Of a DNA stretch of 64,000 nt, positions 1 to 9,535 are shown one piece after another. The DNA is from Schlesneria sp. (lineage in GTDB: Bacteria > Planctomycetota > Planctomycetia > Planctomycetales > Planctomycetaceae), in contig JAQGHU010000062.1 of NCBI GenBank assembly GCA_028291515.1, positions 1 to 64,000 on the forward strand, in the 5' to 3' direction. The position numbers and the translations under genes were made by a program. Positions within the stretch are counted from its first letter, which is position 1; the number at the start of each line of letters is the position of its first letter. A model generated the notes under the pieces. That model saw only the letters and a program-made list of their open reading frames with translations. It did not search any database and was not told the origin of the DNA.

Positions 1-117
1 GTGGAAGCGACTACGTTCGCTCCGCTCACTCCGTCCCTTCCACCCCCATTCCAGAGTAGAAGGAATGTGTCACCCATGTCCCCGAACACCTGTTACCCTT
101 GACTCCGGTCCAAACAG

Positions 118-139
118 AAGCGGCCAACCAGTGGCACGG
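118..139. repeat. Partial copy of a GCGGCCAA-CCAGTGGCACGG repeat
   Basis: This short noncoding stretch near the window edge matches most of the repeat unit at 48571-48595 (AAGCGGCCAATCCAGTGGCA) apart from one missing base. A related hairpin form lies at 14182-14218. The surrounding bases 1-184 hold no convincing gene. A weak hairpin (GTGGAAG at 1-7 with CTTCCAC at 37-43) is also visible. Confidence 0.45.
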
Positions 140-184
140 CTGACTCACTTCAGAACGATAAGGCTGTGTCACACCGCCTCCAAC

Positions 185-3016
185 TCATACGCCGCTTTGC
201 GTTGCCATCGCGGTCGACAGAGTCGCCATCAGCGTGTCGTTGTTGACGGGCTTGACCAGGTGTCCGTCGAAGCCCGCTTCTTCGGATTGGCGGCGGTCTT
301 CGTCTTTGCCCCAGCCGGTGAGTGCGATGATTGTCATCTGCTTGCCCCAGGGGCTTTGTCGGATGGTGCGGCAGGCTTCGTAGCCGTTCATCGTCGGCAG
401 GCCGATGTCGAGCAGGATGACGTTGGGGCGATAGGTTTCGGCGACGCGGCAGGCTTCGCCTCCGTCGTGTGCCATGATCGCTTCGTGACCGTGGATGCTC
501 ATCAGCATCTGCAGCGTGATGGCGGCGTCGCGGTTGTCGTCCACGACCAGAACTTTCAGATGAGACATCTCTGTGGGAATGATCGGGTTTAATGTCGGCA
601 ACTTCGCGTCACTGACAGCGGCAATCGGCAGTTTGACGATGAACTGGCTGCCGCGGTTGGGGCCGTCGCTGTGCGCTTTAATCGTGCCACCGTGCATCTC
701 GACCAAACGGCGTGCCAGCGACAGGCCGATCCCCAGTCCGCCGCGTGAACGTCCGATCGGCAGCAATTGTGTGAACATCTCGAAGACTCGTTCGAGGTTC
801 TCAGGTGGGATCCCCAACCCGTCGTCCTGCACGGTGATCTCCGCCTGTGCTCCCTGCCGAGTGGCGGTCACGACGATCTCACTGTTCGGCGAGCTGAATT
901 TGCAGGCATTGTTGAGCAGGTTGCTGAAGACTTGCGCCAGCCGAACCGCGTCCGCTTCCAGTTTGATTGGTTGCTTGGGCAGGTTCAGCTTGATCGACTG
1001 GTGCTCGCGGTCCGCCAATGGTTGCGATGTTTCGATCGCCTGGTTGATGACGTGGGCGAGGTCGACGCGTTGCTTGCGAAGTTCCAGCTTGTCGTGACTG
1101 ATGCGACCGACATCCAGCAGGTCGTCGACCAGTCGAACCAGGTGCGTGACTTGTCGATCCATGGCATTGAGCACGCTACCTTGAATCTCGCGATTGCCAT
1201 CGGCTCGCTTGAAGATCTCCAGACCGTTACGAAGTGGAGCAAGCGGGTTCCTGAGCTCGTGCGCCAACACGGCCAGAAATTCGTCCTTGCGGCGATCGGC
1301 CAGCTTCAGCGATGCCTCGGCTTCTTGGAGTGAGCGGTATGCCAGGGCGTTCTGCACCGCGATTGCCGCCGCTTGTGAGACCGCCAGCAACAGTTCCTGA
1401 TCAGACGAAGTGAACCCCGATCCATCTCGCTTGTTGTGAATCTCGAAGAACCCGATCACTTCGCCCTGAGCGGTCATGATCGGTGTCGAAATCGCGGACC
1501 AGACCCCAAACTGCTGACACAGTTCCTGAATGATTTGCGGGTCTGCTTTCGCATCGTTCGTCAGATAGGGGATCTTGTGAACGATCAACCAGCCAGGCAG
1601 CCCATGCAGCGGCGGCCAGCAATATTCCAGCGGCAGAACCTCCCCTTTGCGGAAGTACTTGCTGCAGACCATTCCCTTTCGCGTGAGTAGCCCCGAGACC
1701 CCCGCCTCGGCACCGATCAGACTGATCGCTTCTTGCGCCAGAATGTCCAGTAGTCCGTCGATGCTGAGCGTCGAGTTCAACTGCTTGCTGATACGAAGCA
1801 GCGAACTGACCGTTTCTTCGGCTCGCTTCCGGTCGGTGATATCGATGGCGATGCCACCGATCAATGCCGACTCGTGGCTGCTATTGGCAATGGGAAATTT
1901 GCTGACGATGGAATGGTGAACAGTGCCATCTTCGTGCTTCAGCGTTTCGACGATCTGCACCCCCTTGCTGCTGGTCAGGGCTTCAGTATCGTTCTGTCGA
2001 AACTGTGTGGCGACTTCCAACGGGAAGAGATCCAGGTCCGTCTTTCCCTGCAGCAGTTCACGCGGCACGCCGAAGACTCGTTCGGCCGCCTCGTTGACGT
2101 AGACGTAGCGTCCCTGCAAATCTTTGATCCAGGCCAAGCCGGGAAGCCGTTCCATGAATCGCGAAAAGCGATCTTCGCTTTGCTGCAGGGATTCTTCGCG
2201 AACCATCACTGTCGAGACACCCCACCACAGCACCGCGCACAGCGTGATGATCAGCGACAGCACCAATAGGGCAATCGCCATAGCGGGATCGTAGTAGCCG
2301 TTGCGTTGACCGCGAACGCACATCAATCCCAGAAAGAGAGGCAGGATGATCACGATCGGCAGGCCGCGCCTGGCCAGTGCGCCGGCGGCGGTATCGGCCA
2401 GCAGAATTCTCACGGGAGGTAGCTGTGGCGCGGTCGAAACCAGACCGATTCCCACAGCGAGCAGAATCGTCCCCGTTTGCAGCGCAATCGCAGTAAACCG
2501 GGGCCACGCATACAGGATGTCGGCTCCGAACAGGTAGCCAACCAGCGACAGCCCGGCAATCGCGGAGATCATCATGCCGATCACGGGAACGGCGAGCGGG
2601 ATGACCTTTCGGCGACCCAGCAAGATCACGGCGACGCCCGCCAGCGTCCACGACACGGCCGCAGGGATCCCCATTCGTCCCGGAACCACGGTCCCGCGAC
2701 TCCCCCAGGGGCGACCGAACAGCAGCATCCCATCGATACCAAAATTGAATCCGAAAGCGTGTTCCAGCAGCGTAGACCCGGCAATCGCGATCACGATGAT
2801 GCCCAGAGCCGTTTTTCGTGCTCCCGACTTAACCGGCAGCAGTGCGATACCGATCAGCACCGCCGCCAGACCGGTATTCGGCAGCATGGCGATCCCATCA
2901 CCGTCCCAGTCCGCCAGGCGCGACACATCCAGCACCCAGCCCAGCACAGTCACGATACCGCCGATGAGCGCATAGCATCCGGCGGCCGTCGGGAGCCAGT
3001 GCAGAACGCGCCTCAT
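185..3016 (-). CDS. Membrane-bound hybrid sensor histidine kinase
   Basis: The protein (943 aa) senses a signal at the cytoplasmic membrane and relays phosphate from its own histidine to its own receiver domain. In order it shows about eight hydrophobic segments in the first 275 residues, a PAS domain (about 285-395, with LPGLAWIKDLQGRYVYVN), a GAF domain (about 410-560), a HisKA domain with H-box AHELRNPLAP near residue 586, an HATPase with DDGLGIPPE and GGLGIGLSLARRLVEMHGG, and a C-terminal receiver (VLVVDDN, LLDIGLP with the phospho-acceptor Asp, LTGWG, VKPV). I chose the ATG at 3016 because AAGAAAG precedes it. An in-frame start at 3100 would add 28 uncharacteristic residues. No partner regulator or output gene is adjacent, so the target is unknown. 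Confidence 0.93.
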   Translation of the reverse strand: MRRVLHWLPTAAGCYALIGGIVTVLGWVLDVSRLADWDGDGIAMLPNTGLAAVLIGIALLPVKSGARKTALGIIVIAIAGSTLLEHAFGFNFGIDGMLLFGRPWGSRGTVVPGRMGIPAAVSWTLAGVAVILLGRRKVIPLAVPVIGMMISAIAGLSLVGYLFGADILYAWPRFTAIALQTGTILLAVGIGLVSTAPQLPPVRILLADTAAGALARRGLPIVIILPLFLGLMCVRGQRNGYYDPAMAIALLVLSLIITLCAVLWWGVSTVMVREESLQQSEDRFSRFMERLPGLAWIKDLQGRYVYVNEAAERVFGVPRELLQGKTDLDLFPLEVATQFRQNDTEALTSSKGVQIVETLKHEDGTVHHSIVSKFPIANSSHESALIGGIAIDITDRKRAEETVSSLLRISKQLNSTLSIDGLLDILAQEAISLIGAEAGVSGLLTRKGMVCSKYFRKGEVLPLEYCWPPLHGLPGWLIVHKIPYLTNDAKADPQIIQELCQQFGVWSAISTPIMTAQGEVIGFFEIHNKRDGSGFTSSDQELLLAVSQAAAIAVQNALAYRSLQEAEASLKLADRRKDEFLAVLAHELRNPLAPLRNGLEIFKRADGNREIQGSVLNAMDRQVTHLVRLVDDLLDVGRISHDKLELRKQRVDLAHVINQAIETSQPLADREHQSIKLNLPKQPIKLEADAVRLAQVFSNLLNNACKFSSPNSEIVVTATRQGAQAEITVQDDGLGIPPENLERVFEMFTQLLPIGRSRGGLGIGLSLARRLVEMHGGTIKAHSDGPNRGSQFIVKLPIAAVSDAKLPTLNPIIPTEMSHLKVLVVDDNRDAAITLQMLMSIHGHEAIMAHDGGEACRVAETYRPNVILLDIGLPTMNGYEACRTIRQSPWGKQMTIIALTGWGKDEDRRQSEEAGFDGHLVKPVNNDTLMATLSTAMATQSGV

Positions 3017-3343
3017 CAAAGTCTTTCTTGGTACAATGCTTCCATGCCATCCGCCAGCGATCTCGTCCGGTCGAGATGAGCAATCTGTCTGGCAGTTCAC
3101 AATTGCCGAGCCATACTCCCCTGAGCATGTCGCCCCAGCACCGCCTCAGTGTTCGCACTTTCCTCGACAGGTGCAAGCCTGCGAACATTTTCTGGCCAGA
3201 AGTCTGCACCGTAGACTGCACGTCTTTTCAGAGGCGCAACGAGCGCGGACGCGGTCAATTCGTCGTACCAAGCCTATAGTTCAACAAGTGCATTCCTGGC
3301 GGCAGTCAGGGGGTGAGATTGTCCACCCGGTAGCGAGCACCAG

Positions 3344-3532
3344 ATGGAACAAGCCGACAACACAACGGATCGATCTCATCAGACATGGATGGTTTATCGC
3401 CAGGACGACCACGGCAATCGCTTCGTCGTCGCGTCGGATTTGAGTCGCGAAACCGCAGAACATCTGATCGCCCTTTACGAACAACGAGGCCATAAGCAAC
3501 ACTACTGGGCTGAAGATAAAAAAGACGAATGA
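3344..3532 (+). CDS. Small conserved-looking hypothetical protein (62 aa)
   Basis: A short soluble protein with an N-terminal part resembling a beta hairpin (TWMVYRQDDHGNRFVVA) followed by a helix (SRETAEHLIALYEQRGHKQHYW). This pattern, with the closing GHKQxYW, recurs in small uncharacterised bacterial proteins I recall from planctomycetes, but no function is known to me. It lacks a signal peptide and membrane segment. The ribosome binding site is weak (CGAG upstream). It sits alone between the divergent kinase gene and a small membrane protein gene on the same strand. Coding status rests on the protein-like composition only. Confidence 0.6.
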   Translation: MEQADNTTDRSHQTWMVYRQDDHGNRFVVASDLSRETAEHLIALYEQRGHKQHYWAEDKKDE

Positions 3533-3633
3533 CGCGGCTTGGCGCGGGCAACAAATGATTTCAGGTGAACTGTGCTGCGTTTGCACGCGGATCACTTCGT
3601 TAGCGAATCGTGATTTGAAAGATTCTGTCTGAC

Positions 3634-3924
3634 ATGAACCAACCACTGACCATCCTGTCGTTTGGAATCGGTGCCGTGGCGGTTGTCGCTGTTCAGTTTG
3701 CCTATTGGGTGAAGATCGAGCCGACGTTACGCTTTCTGAAGCTGATCGACCAACCCCGGTTCGTTGGGTTTTGGAATCCCTTATTCTGGGAATACAAAAA
3801 CTATTGCGTGAGAGAACGAGAGCCGTTGATCTGGTGGTGGATCTATTGGGCCTGCTTGTGGACTGTGATCGTAGTGCAAGTCGGCCTGGCATGCCTCGGT
3901 TTACCGATCGGCGCTAAATTCTGA
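3634..3924 (+). CDS. Small hypothetical membrane protein (96 aa)
   Basis: Two hydrophobic segments are visible: residues about 7-28 (ILSFGIGAVAVVAVQFAYWV) and about 68-92 (the Trp-rich WWWIYWACLW onward). A polar loop of roughly 40 residues lies between them. No family was recognised. It follows the preceding small gene by 101 bp on the same strand. The start ATG follows TTCTGTCTGAC, with no clear ribosome binding site. It may be a real small inner-membrane protein; a function cannot be assigned. Confidence 0.6.
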   Translation: MNQPLTILSFGIGAVAVVAVQFAYWVKIEPTLRFLKLIDQPRFVGFWNPLFWEYKNYCVREREPLIWWWIYWACLWTVIVVQVGLACLGLPIGAKF

Positions 3925-4171
3925 GGATTGAAGAATCCAGATCATTCCGCTCTATGGAATCAAGCGCGATGTTGGATCCGCCATGAGTTCGTGGAATGAA
4001 GCTTGGGGTGTGTCGGTCTGAACCTGATCGTGGCCTGCGCTGTCAATTGCGATAAGTTACATGCTGAGAATAGCGCGATACCGGATGAGGAGCGTGTAAC
4101 GGGCCCTGCAAGAGTCATCCGAGAAGTACGTGGATTTGCCTCGCGATCATGCGATAAACGAGTAACACCAC

Positions 4172-4846
4172 ATGGAAGCGTTCGATAGATTGCTGCAGGC
4201 CATCGAAGATTGCGATGTCTTAGCCGTTCGTCAGTTGGTCGCTGCTCATCCGGCACTTTTAGAGCAGACTGACGAATATGGATGTACGGCGCTGATGGAC
4301 GCGGTTTCGTGTCCTTCTCGCGACGTCGCCGTGATTCGGGAATTTCTTGATGCAGGCGCAAAGGTGAATTGGCAAACGGTTGAGGGGTACACAGCTCTAC
4401 ACTGCGCGATCGACGTGAATTTTGAAGCCAACCTCAATAGTCGAGAAGTGTTAACGCTGCTCATCGACGCGGGGGCCGATCTCACGCTGAAGCAACACTA
4501 CGGTTGGACCCCACTATTGAGGGCGGTGGTGGAGGGGACGCCGATGGAAGTAGATACGCTATTGTCTGCGGGGGCGAATCCAAACGAGACGTTGCCACAG
4601 GATACGCTACCAGCGTTCAATGCTGGCCACACCACATTGATGGCGGCATTGCCAACATGCGACAGCGAAGCGAAGATCGAAAGTCTGCTACTGGCCGGCG
4701 CCGATCTGCGTGCGCGCGACGCCAACGGTGCCACGTTTTTCGACTACTGCGCGGACCTGTTGGGCCAGTACCCGGAAGGAGAATTTGCGGAGAAGATTAT
4801 TCGTTGTCGCGAGATGGCTCTCAAATTTGATCACGGTGCTTCCTAG
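4172..4846 (+). CDS. Ankyrin-repeat protein
   Basis: The 224-residue protein consists almost wholly of ankyrin-type helical repeats, which normally mediate protein-protein contacts. Repeat signatures are visible as YGCTALMDAVS, EGYTALHCAID, YGWTPLLRAVVEGTPMEVDTLLSAGANPN, and GHTTLMAALP followed by LLLAGADLRARDANG. There is no signal peptide or transmembrane segment, so a cytoplasmic location is likely. The start follows a stretch without a strong ribosome binding site (CGAGTAACACCAC). Neighbours give no clue to the binding partner. The 247 bp before it hold no gene I can support. Confidence 0.8.
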   Translation: MEAFDRLLQAIEDCDVLAVRQLVAAHPALLEQTDEYGCTALMDAVSCPSRDVAVIREFLDAGAKVNWQTVEGYTALHCAIDVNFEANLNSREVLTLLIDAGADLTLKQHYGWTPLLRAVVEGTPMEVDTLLSAGANPNETLPQDTLPAFNAGHTTLMAALPTCDSEAKIESLLLAGADLRARDANGATFFDYCADLLGQYPEGEFAEKIIRCREMALKFDHGAS

Positions 4847-4989
4847 TTTCTAACGGTGACGCGACAGCGAAGCTTCGCCAAGTACGTGGAACTGACGGCT
4901 CGCCAACTTACCTTAAGATTTGCCAACAAGGCTTCTGTCTCGCATGCGGACCGCAATCCGGTTGACCCGGCCGTGAGTAGGGCATAGAG

Positions 4990-7113
4990 TTGTCCATCAT
5001 GCCAAATCAGCAATCCAGTGATTTCACGCGCGTAGCCGCTTTGCCAGCTTCAACTTCCGACGAATCAGCAGACAACCAAATGATGCTGATGGCGGGACCG
5101 GGAGGTAAGGGGTCCAGTCCGCGCAAGCCGGTGCCGCCTGGTGGCGGGGCCAAACGTCCCGATCGGGGCCAGTCCACGAACCTGTTCTGGTTCCTGATGA
5201 TTGCGCTGGTTGTGGCGATCATTGCGTTTGGGTTCTCGACCAGTTGGCGACCCAAAACGATGACGTACAGCGACTTCAAATCGAAAATCGCGACCGATAA
5301 GTTCGGACCTCAGAACGTCTACGAACTGACGATCGGCTTGAAAGGGATGACGTTCCAGAACGCGCCCAAGTCGAACAGCACCACGAAGCCTGCGCCTGAG
5401 CAGTATTCGGTTTCGGTCGTGGGGATGCAGGGGCAGAACGAAGCCAAGCTGACCGAGTTGCTGGACGAAAAAGGGATCAACTGGAGATACGAAGAACCAC
5501 AGTCGCCCTGGCGCGATATTCTGTTCCTGTCGCTGTTTACGTTGCTCTGTGTCGGCTTCCTGTTCGTCGCATTGAGACGCATGGGCGGTCCCGGATCTGC
5601 CATCGCCTTCAGCCGCAGCCGCGGGAAACTGTACGCTCAGGAAGAGCTCGGGATCACGTTTAATGATGTGGCCGGGATCGACGAAGCGGTCGAAGAGCTG
5701 CGCGAGATCGTCGAGTTCCTGCGTAATCCTTCGAAGTACCAGGCCCTGGGGGGACGCATTCCACGCGGTTGCCTGCTGGTCGGTCCTCCTGGAACGGGGA
5801 AAACGTTGCTCGCCAAGGCTGTGGCTGGCGAAGCGGGCGTGCCGTTCTTCGGACTGTCGGGCTCTGACTTTGTCGAGTTGTTCGTCGGGGTCGGTGCCGC
5901 TCGAGTTCGTGATATGTTCCAACAAGCGGGACAACGCTCGCCCGCGATCATTTTCATCGACGAACTGGACGCGATCGGCAAGGTTCGAAGCCACGGTTCA
6001 CCCGGTGGCGGTGAAGAACGCGATCAGACGTTGAATGCCTTGCTGGTCGAGATGGATGGCTTCAGTTCCGATCAAAGCGTGATCGTGCTGGGTGCGACCA
6101 ACCGGCCCGAGACGCTGGACCCCGCGCTGATGCGACCCGGTCGCTTTGACCGTCACATCCTGGTCGACCGACCTGACATCAAAGGTCGCGAAGCGATTCT
6201 GAAGGTGCATGCGGCCAAGGTGAAGATGGACGACAGCGTCAATCTGAAGCATATCGCCAAACTGACGGCCGGCTTTGTCGGAGCGGACCTCGCCAACCTG
6301 GTGAATGAAGCGGCGCTGTTGGCCGCACGAAACAACAAGACGGCGGTGACTCGCACTGAATTTGAAGAGGGCTTTGAACGCGTGGTCGCCGGTCTGGAAA
6401 AGACGGCTCGCGTGATGCCTGAAGAGGTCAAACAGCGAGTCGCCTGGCACGAAGTGGGGCACACGCTGGTTGCCTGCTCACTGCCGCACGTCGATCCGGT
6501 TCATAAGGTCTCGATCATTCCTCGCGGACTGGGTGCGCTCGGCTATACCCTGCAACGTCCCGAAGACGATCGACAACTGGTCACGAAGACCGAATTGTTT
6601 AATCGCATCTGTGTGCTGCTGGGCGGCATCGCAGCGGAAGACGTGGTCTATCAGGAAAGTTCGACGGGTGCGTCGAACGATCTGCAGCGCGCGACCGATA
6701 TGGCTCGTCGAATGATCACCGAGTTCGGGATGAGCCCCAAGCTGGGTCGAGTCCACTACAGCGAATCTCGCAGCAGTCCATTCCTGGCTGGTGCGGGAAC
6801 GTCGTCCGGTTACTCGCACAGCGAAGAGACGATTCGCGAGATCGATCTGGAAGTCCGTCGAATCATCGATGCGGCGTATGACGTTGCCAATGATGTCCTG
6901 TCGACGCGACGCCCCGTCATGGAGCATCTGACACGTGAACTGATGGAACGCGAAACGATTGACGCCCCGATGATTCAAGCGATTCTCGACCAGTACAAAA
7001 CGGGCCTGCAGATTAAGCCCGGAACCTACGTCGAAACGATCGCGCCACCCGGCCCCACGAGCGAATATCGTGGCGAGACGGGCTTGCACGGTGAGAGTGC
7101 TCAAAGCGGTTGA
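4990..7113 (+). CDS. ftsH: ATP-dependent zinc metalloprotease FtsH
   Basis: FtsH degrades membrane and regulatory proteins using ATP and assembles as a membrane-anchored hexamer. Seen here: a Gly/Pro-rich N-terminal cytoplasmic tail, a first membrane segment at about 65-84, a small periplasmic domain, a second segment at about 177-196, the AAA domain with Walker A GPPGTGKT (265-272), Walker [12 protein letters not shown] (320-330), the arginine-finger region RPGRFDRH (381-388), and the zinc motif HEVGH (486-490; HEAGH is usual). A third ligand is expected in [18 protein letters not shown]. The first candidate start is TTG at 4990 with AGGG seven bases before it; ATG at 4999 is the alternative. 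The long N-terminal tail is typical of planctomycete paralogs as I recall them. Confidence 0.95.
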   Translation: MSIMPNQQSSDFTRVAALPASTSDESADNQMMLMAGPGGKGSSPRKPVPPGGGAKRPDRGQSTNLFWFLMIALVVAIIAFGFSTSWRPKTMTYSDFKSKIATDKFGPQNVYELTIGLKGMTFQNAPKSNSTTKPAPEQYSVSVVGMQGQNEAKLTELLDEKGINWRYEEPQSPWRDILFLSLFTLLCVGFLFVALRRMGGPGSAIAFSRSRGKLYAQEELGITFNDVAGIDEAVEELREIVEFLRNPSKYQALGGRIPRGCLLVGPPGTGKTLLAKAVAGEAGVPFFGLSGSDFVELFVGVGAARVRDMFQQAGQRSPAIIFIDELDAIGKVRSHGSPGGGEERDQTLNALLVEMDGFSSDQSVIVLGATNRPETLDPALMRPGRFDRHILVDRPDIKGREAILKVHAAKVKMDDSVNLKHIAKLTAGFVGADLANLVNEAALLAARNNKTAVTRTEFEEGFERVVAGLEKTARVMPEEVKQRVAWHEVGHTLVACSLPHVDPVHKVSIIPRGLGALGYTLQRPEDDRQLVTKTELFNRICVLLGGIAAEDVVYQESSTGASNDLQRATDMARRMITEFGMSPKLGRVHYSESRSSPFLAGAGTSSGYSHSEETIREIDLEVRRIIDAAYDVANDVLSTRRPVMEHLTRELMERETIDAPMIQAILDQYKTGLQIKPGTYVETIAPPGPTSEYRGETGLHGESAQSG

Positions 7114-7137
7114 GATGTTCGCTCGCGCGGACTGTCC

Positions 7138-7272
7138 GTCATTCCCGCGCAGGCGGGAATCCAGCGAGTTGCAGGACGGTAACGATCTATGAACGACACG
7201 ATCTGCTGAAATCGCAAGCTTCGGCGATGACTTGAGACAGAAGGACTGGATTCCCGCCTGCGCGGGAATGAC
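7138..7272. repeat. Inverted pair of 27-bp dRS3-like palindromes
   Basis: Two identical 27-bp units in opposite orientation (7138-7164 and 7246-7272) each contain the palindrome ATTCCCGCCTGCGCGGGAAT. They lie in the convergent gap between the FtsH gene and the first VOC gene and could act as a bidirectional terminator. The core resembles the dRS3 element described in Neisseria. The same 27-mer recurs at 50567-50593 and a two-substitution variant at 52113-52139. Confidence 0.8.
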
Positions 7273-7308
7273 GGGCAAATCCAATAGGATTCCGCGCCGT
7301 CGTGACGG

Positions 7309-7716
7309 CTATTGTGGCTGGACAAAGCTGGGATCCATGTAGAACAGCCCCCAAGCGTGCCCGTCCAGATCCATATAGCCGTGGCTGTACATGAATCCAT
7401 GGTCTTCCGCATCTTCGACGGTTCTGCCTCCCGCCGCCACAGCCTTGGCAACCAACTCATCCACGCGAGCTCGGTTTTCACACGACAGGCTGATCAGCAC
7501 TTCGTTGCTTTTGGTGGTATCGCAAATCGCGCTCGGAGCAAACTGCTTGAACTTGTCATGAGTCAGCAGCATCGCGTAGATGTTTTCGCTGATCACCATG
7601 CACGTCGAGGTCTCGTCCGTGAACTGCTTGTTGAAGGTATAGCCGAGGCTCGTGAAGAACGTGACGGACTTCTTGAGGTCGGCAACGGGCAGGTTCAAAA
7701 AAATCTTGGTCGTCAT
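7309..7716 (-). CDS. VOC superfamily protein (glyoxalase/bleomycin-resistance-like), copy 1
   Basis: A 135-residue single-module vicinal-oxygen-chelate protein, the fold used by glyoxalases, extradiol dioxygenases and antibiotic-binding proteins. It has the two beta-alpha-beta-beta-beta halves, starting MTTKIFLNLPVADLKKSV and ending DLDGHAWGLFYMDPSF. It is about three quarters identical by eye to the next gene upstream (7769-8176), so the pair arose by tandem duplication. In this copy the residue after the final Trp is Gly (GHAWGL), whereas copy 2 has Glu (GHIWEL), the position commonly used as a metal ligand in the superfamily. Metal-dependent catalysis is therefore doubtful here. The gene is last in a minus-strand run typical of ECF42-associated neighbourhoods. 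The start has GAAAG upstream. Confidence 0.9.
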   Translation of the reverse strand: MTTKIFLNLPVADLKKSVTFFTSLGYTFNKQFTDETSTCMVISENIYAMLLTHDKFKQFAPSAICDTTKSNEVLISLSCENRARVDELVAKAVAAGGRTVEDAEDHGFMYSHGYMDLDGHAWGLFYMDPSFVQPQ

Positions 7717-7768
7717 GGTTTTACTTTCTAGTAGTTGAAATATCAGCCCGAATTTATCACGACTTCGA

Positions 7769-8176
7769 CTACTGCTTCTGGACGAAACTGGGGTCCATGT
7801 ACATCAATTCCCAGATGTGTCCGTCGAGGTCCTGGTAGCCGTGTCCGTACATGAATCCGTGATCTTGCGGATCTTTGAAGGTCTTGCCACCCGCCGCCAC
7901 AGCCTTGCGAACAAGGTCACCCACCTGGGCTCGGTTTTCACAAGAGAGACAGACCAGTACCTCGGTGCTTTTGGTCGCGTCGCAAATCGGGTTTGGCGTG
8001 AATTCTTTGAACTTGGGATAGGTCAATAGCATTGCATAGATGTCTTCGCTGATCACCATGCAGGTGGCAGTCTCATCGGTGAACTGCAAGTTGAAGGTAT
8101 AGCCCAGGCTCTTGAAGAATTCGACGGACTTGTCGAGATCTTTCACCGGCAGGTTCACAAAAATCTTGGTCGTCAT
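7769..8176 (-). CDS. VOC superfamily protein (glyoxalase/bleomycin-resistance-like), copy 2
   Basis: Paralog of the adjacent VOC gene, also 135 residues, from which it is separated by 52 bp. It keeps the C-terminal GHIWEL motif, so it is the more likely active member of the pair. The substrate is unknown. Proteins of this type (start MTTKIFVNLPVKDLDKSVEF) are often found beside YCII/DGPF proteins and ECF41/ECF42 sigma factors, and that is the context here. AGAAAG lies upstream of the ATG. No signal peptide is present, so it should be cytoplasmic. Confidence 0.9.
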   Translation of the reverse strand: MTTKIFVNLPVKDLDKSVEFFKSLGYTFNLQFTDETATCMVISEDIYAMLLTYPKFKEFTPNPICDATKSTEVLVCLSCENRAQVGDLVRKAVAAGGKTFKDPQDHGFMYGHGYQDLDGHIWELMYMDPSFVQKQ

Positions 8177-8213
8177 GGCTTGGCTTTCTGATGGATAAGG
8201 AGTGTGTTCAGCG

Positions 8214-8236
8214 TAGGTTATGCTTCAGCATAACTT
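8214..8236. repeat. TAGGTTATGCTTCAGCATAACTT palindrome, single copy
   Basis: The core GTTATGCTTCAGCATAAC (8217-8234) is a perfect 8-bp stem around a 2-base centre. It lies between the second VOC gene and the DoxX-like gene. Two more copies in inverted orientation occur at 20383-20452. Confidence 0.75.
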
Positions 8237-8282
8237 CTTCTGGCGATGTCGATGAAAAGTTGCCAGCAACGCAGTCTTAGGG

Positions 8283-8690
8283 TTACCTTCGCCACGGCAA
8301 TAGTGCTCGCAGTCGCGTATCGCGAAGAACGAGACCTCCCCAGAGCATGGCACCGAAAATCACGGGGAAGACAATTTCAAACGCGCCGTTTCCGACGCGA
8401 ACGTGAGTGGCCACCGCACCACCCAGATACCCCGTCAACAGGATGGTTCCCAAGACCGCCGTCTGCGGGATGATGTACAGCACGGTACAGATCAGCAGGG
8501 TGATTCCCAGCGGCACAATCACGTTTTCCTGATAGCCCAACTGGGTGGTCGCTTCGACGACGAACGATGGCTTGGGGATTTTCATCGCGCCGTCGAGCAG
8601 CAAGAACATCGTGGGTAGAGCACTCAGGACTCGACCCGTCCACAGTTGCTTCGTCGTTGGGCGGCCAGAGAGTTCAATCGATGTGGACAT
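8283..8690 (-). CDS. DoxX-like integral membrane protein
   Basis: A 135-residue membrane protein with four hydrophobic stretches: VLSALPTMFLLLDGAMKI, VIVPLGITLLICTVLYIIP, TAVLGTILLTGYLGGAVATHV, and IVFPVIFGAMLWGGLVL. The GYLGGAVATHVRVG motif is characteristic of the DoxX-like (DUF4345/DoxX_2) group. The biochemical role is unsettled. The ATG at 8690 is chosen because AGGAGG lies seven bases or fewer upstream (AGGAGGATCC-ATG); an in-frame ATG at 8732 would add 14 residues without such a site. It shares the minus-strand run with YCII and VOC genes, a recurring company for ECF42-linked clusters. Confidence 0.88.
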   Translation of the reverse strand: MSTSIELSGRPTTKQLWTGRVLSALPTMFLLLDGAMKIPKPSFVVEATTQLGYQENVIVPLGITLLICTVLYIIPQTAVLGTILLTGYLGGAVATHVRVGNGAFEIVFPVIFGAMLWGGLVLRDTRLRALLPWRR

Positions 8691-8783
8691 GGATCCTCCT
8701 GAGACATTTCGGGCGCAGTTTCGCTGCGGCATCAGCAGTGCTGCGCCTTGGGTGTATGGTAGACTGATTGGTTTGGGACGTGC

Positions 8784-9143
8784 TTATGACGCGTACGGCA
8801 GATTAGGCAGTTCGAGAATCGGCCGGATTTCAATCGTCCCCTTCTTGGCCGCGGGCAATCGATCGGCGATGCTGATGGCATCATCCAGATCGGTCGCTTC
8901 GATCAGGAAGTAGCCGCCGAGTTGTTCGTGCGTTTCCGCAAACGGGCCGTCACTGATCAGTCGCTTGCCGTCGCGAATTCGCAGCGTGGTCGCCACCGAG
9001 ATGGGTTGCAGAGGCGACGCGGCCAGGAACTTGCCCGCCGCCATCAGCTCGTGAGAAACCTGAGTCGATTCTTCGAAGCAGGCTTCCCGCTCCGATTCGG
9101 TCCACGAGTTTTCGTTGGAGTAAATCAGCAGCATGTACTTCAT
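8784..9143 (-). CDS. YCII-related (DGPF) domain protein
   Basis: A 119-residue protein of the YCII/DGPF family, a small ferredoxin-like fold with a conserved His/Asp region. It starts with the typical MKYMLLIYSNE, carries the eponymous DGPF motif (ISDGPFAETHEQLGGYFLIEA), and ends with the usual VEIRP-like strand (TIEIRPILELP). GGAGAA precedes the ATG. Its start overlaps the stop of the upstream gene by four bases (ATGA), implying translational coupling. DGPF proteins are the hallmark neighbours of ECF42 sigma factors, one of which lies at 12892-14142. The molecular role of the DGPF family is not established. Confidence 0.93.
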   Translation of the reverse strand: MKYMLLIYSNENSWTESEREACFEESTQVSHELMAAGKFLAASPLQPISVATTLRIRDGKRLISDGPFAETHEQLGGYFLIEATDLDDAISIADRLPAAKKGTIEIRPILELPNLPYAS

Positions 9144-9535
9144 CGTGGTTCTCCGATCAATCGGGGTGACAGGTCTGAATTGTCTTGAGTCGTCAGTTCA
9201 ACCGGGTGCAGTTCGAAGACTCCATCCCAGAGTAAAGGATGCTTGGACAACAGTGCAATCGCATGATTCAGGTCGAAGGCTTCTAGAATCACGATCCGCA
9301 TCAGTTGTTCGTCCCCTTCCGTCAGCGGACCGTTCCGCACACTGGGCTGGCCATGATTGTTGCGGATTGTGATCGCATTCTGATCAGAGGGGACGCAGGC
9401 GGTCCCCTGCAGATATCCTAACTGCCGCAACTCGTCATCGTACGCCTGGCATTGCTCGAGAAATCCGGCTCGCTGAACGCAGGACATCTGCCTCCATCGC
9501 ATCCTATCCCGAAACTGCAATCCCACAAATCGCAT
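9140..9535 (-). CDS. YCII-related (DGPF-like) protein, divergent member
   Basis: A 131-residue protein with the same organisation as its downstream neighbour: a helical part (MSCVQRAGFLEQCQAYDDELRQLGYLQGTACV), the central VRNGPLTEGDEQLMRIVILEA replacing the DGPF segment, and the terminal strand FELHPVEL. The D of DGPF is N here (RNGPL). It lacks the canonical N-terminal MKYMLxIY strand, having MRFVGLQFRDRM instead. It overlaps the following DGPF gene by four bases. The upstream sequence has TTGGAAAC before the ATG. A regulatory or heteromeric partner role is an inference. Confidence 0.8.
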   Translation of the reverse strand: MRFVGLQFRDRMRWRQMSCVQRAGFLEQCQAYDDELRQLGYLQGTACVPSDQNAITIRNNHGQPSVRNGPLTEGDEQLMRIVILEAFDLNHAIALLSKHPLLWDGVFELHPVELTTQDNSDLSPRLIGEPR

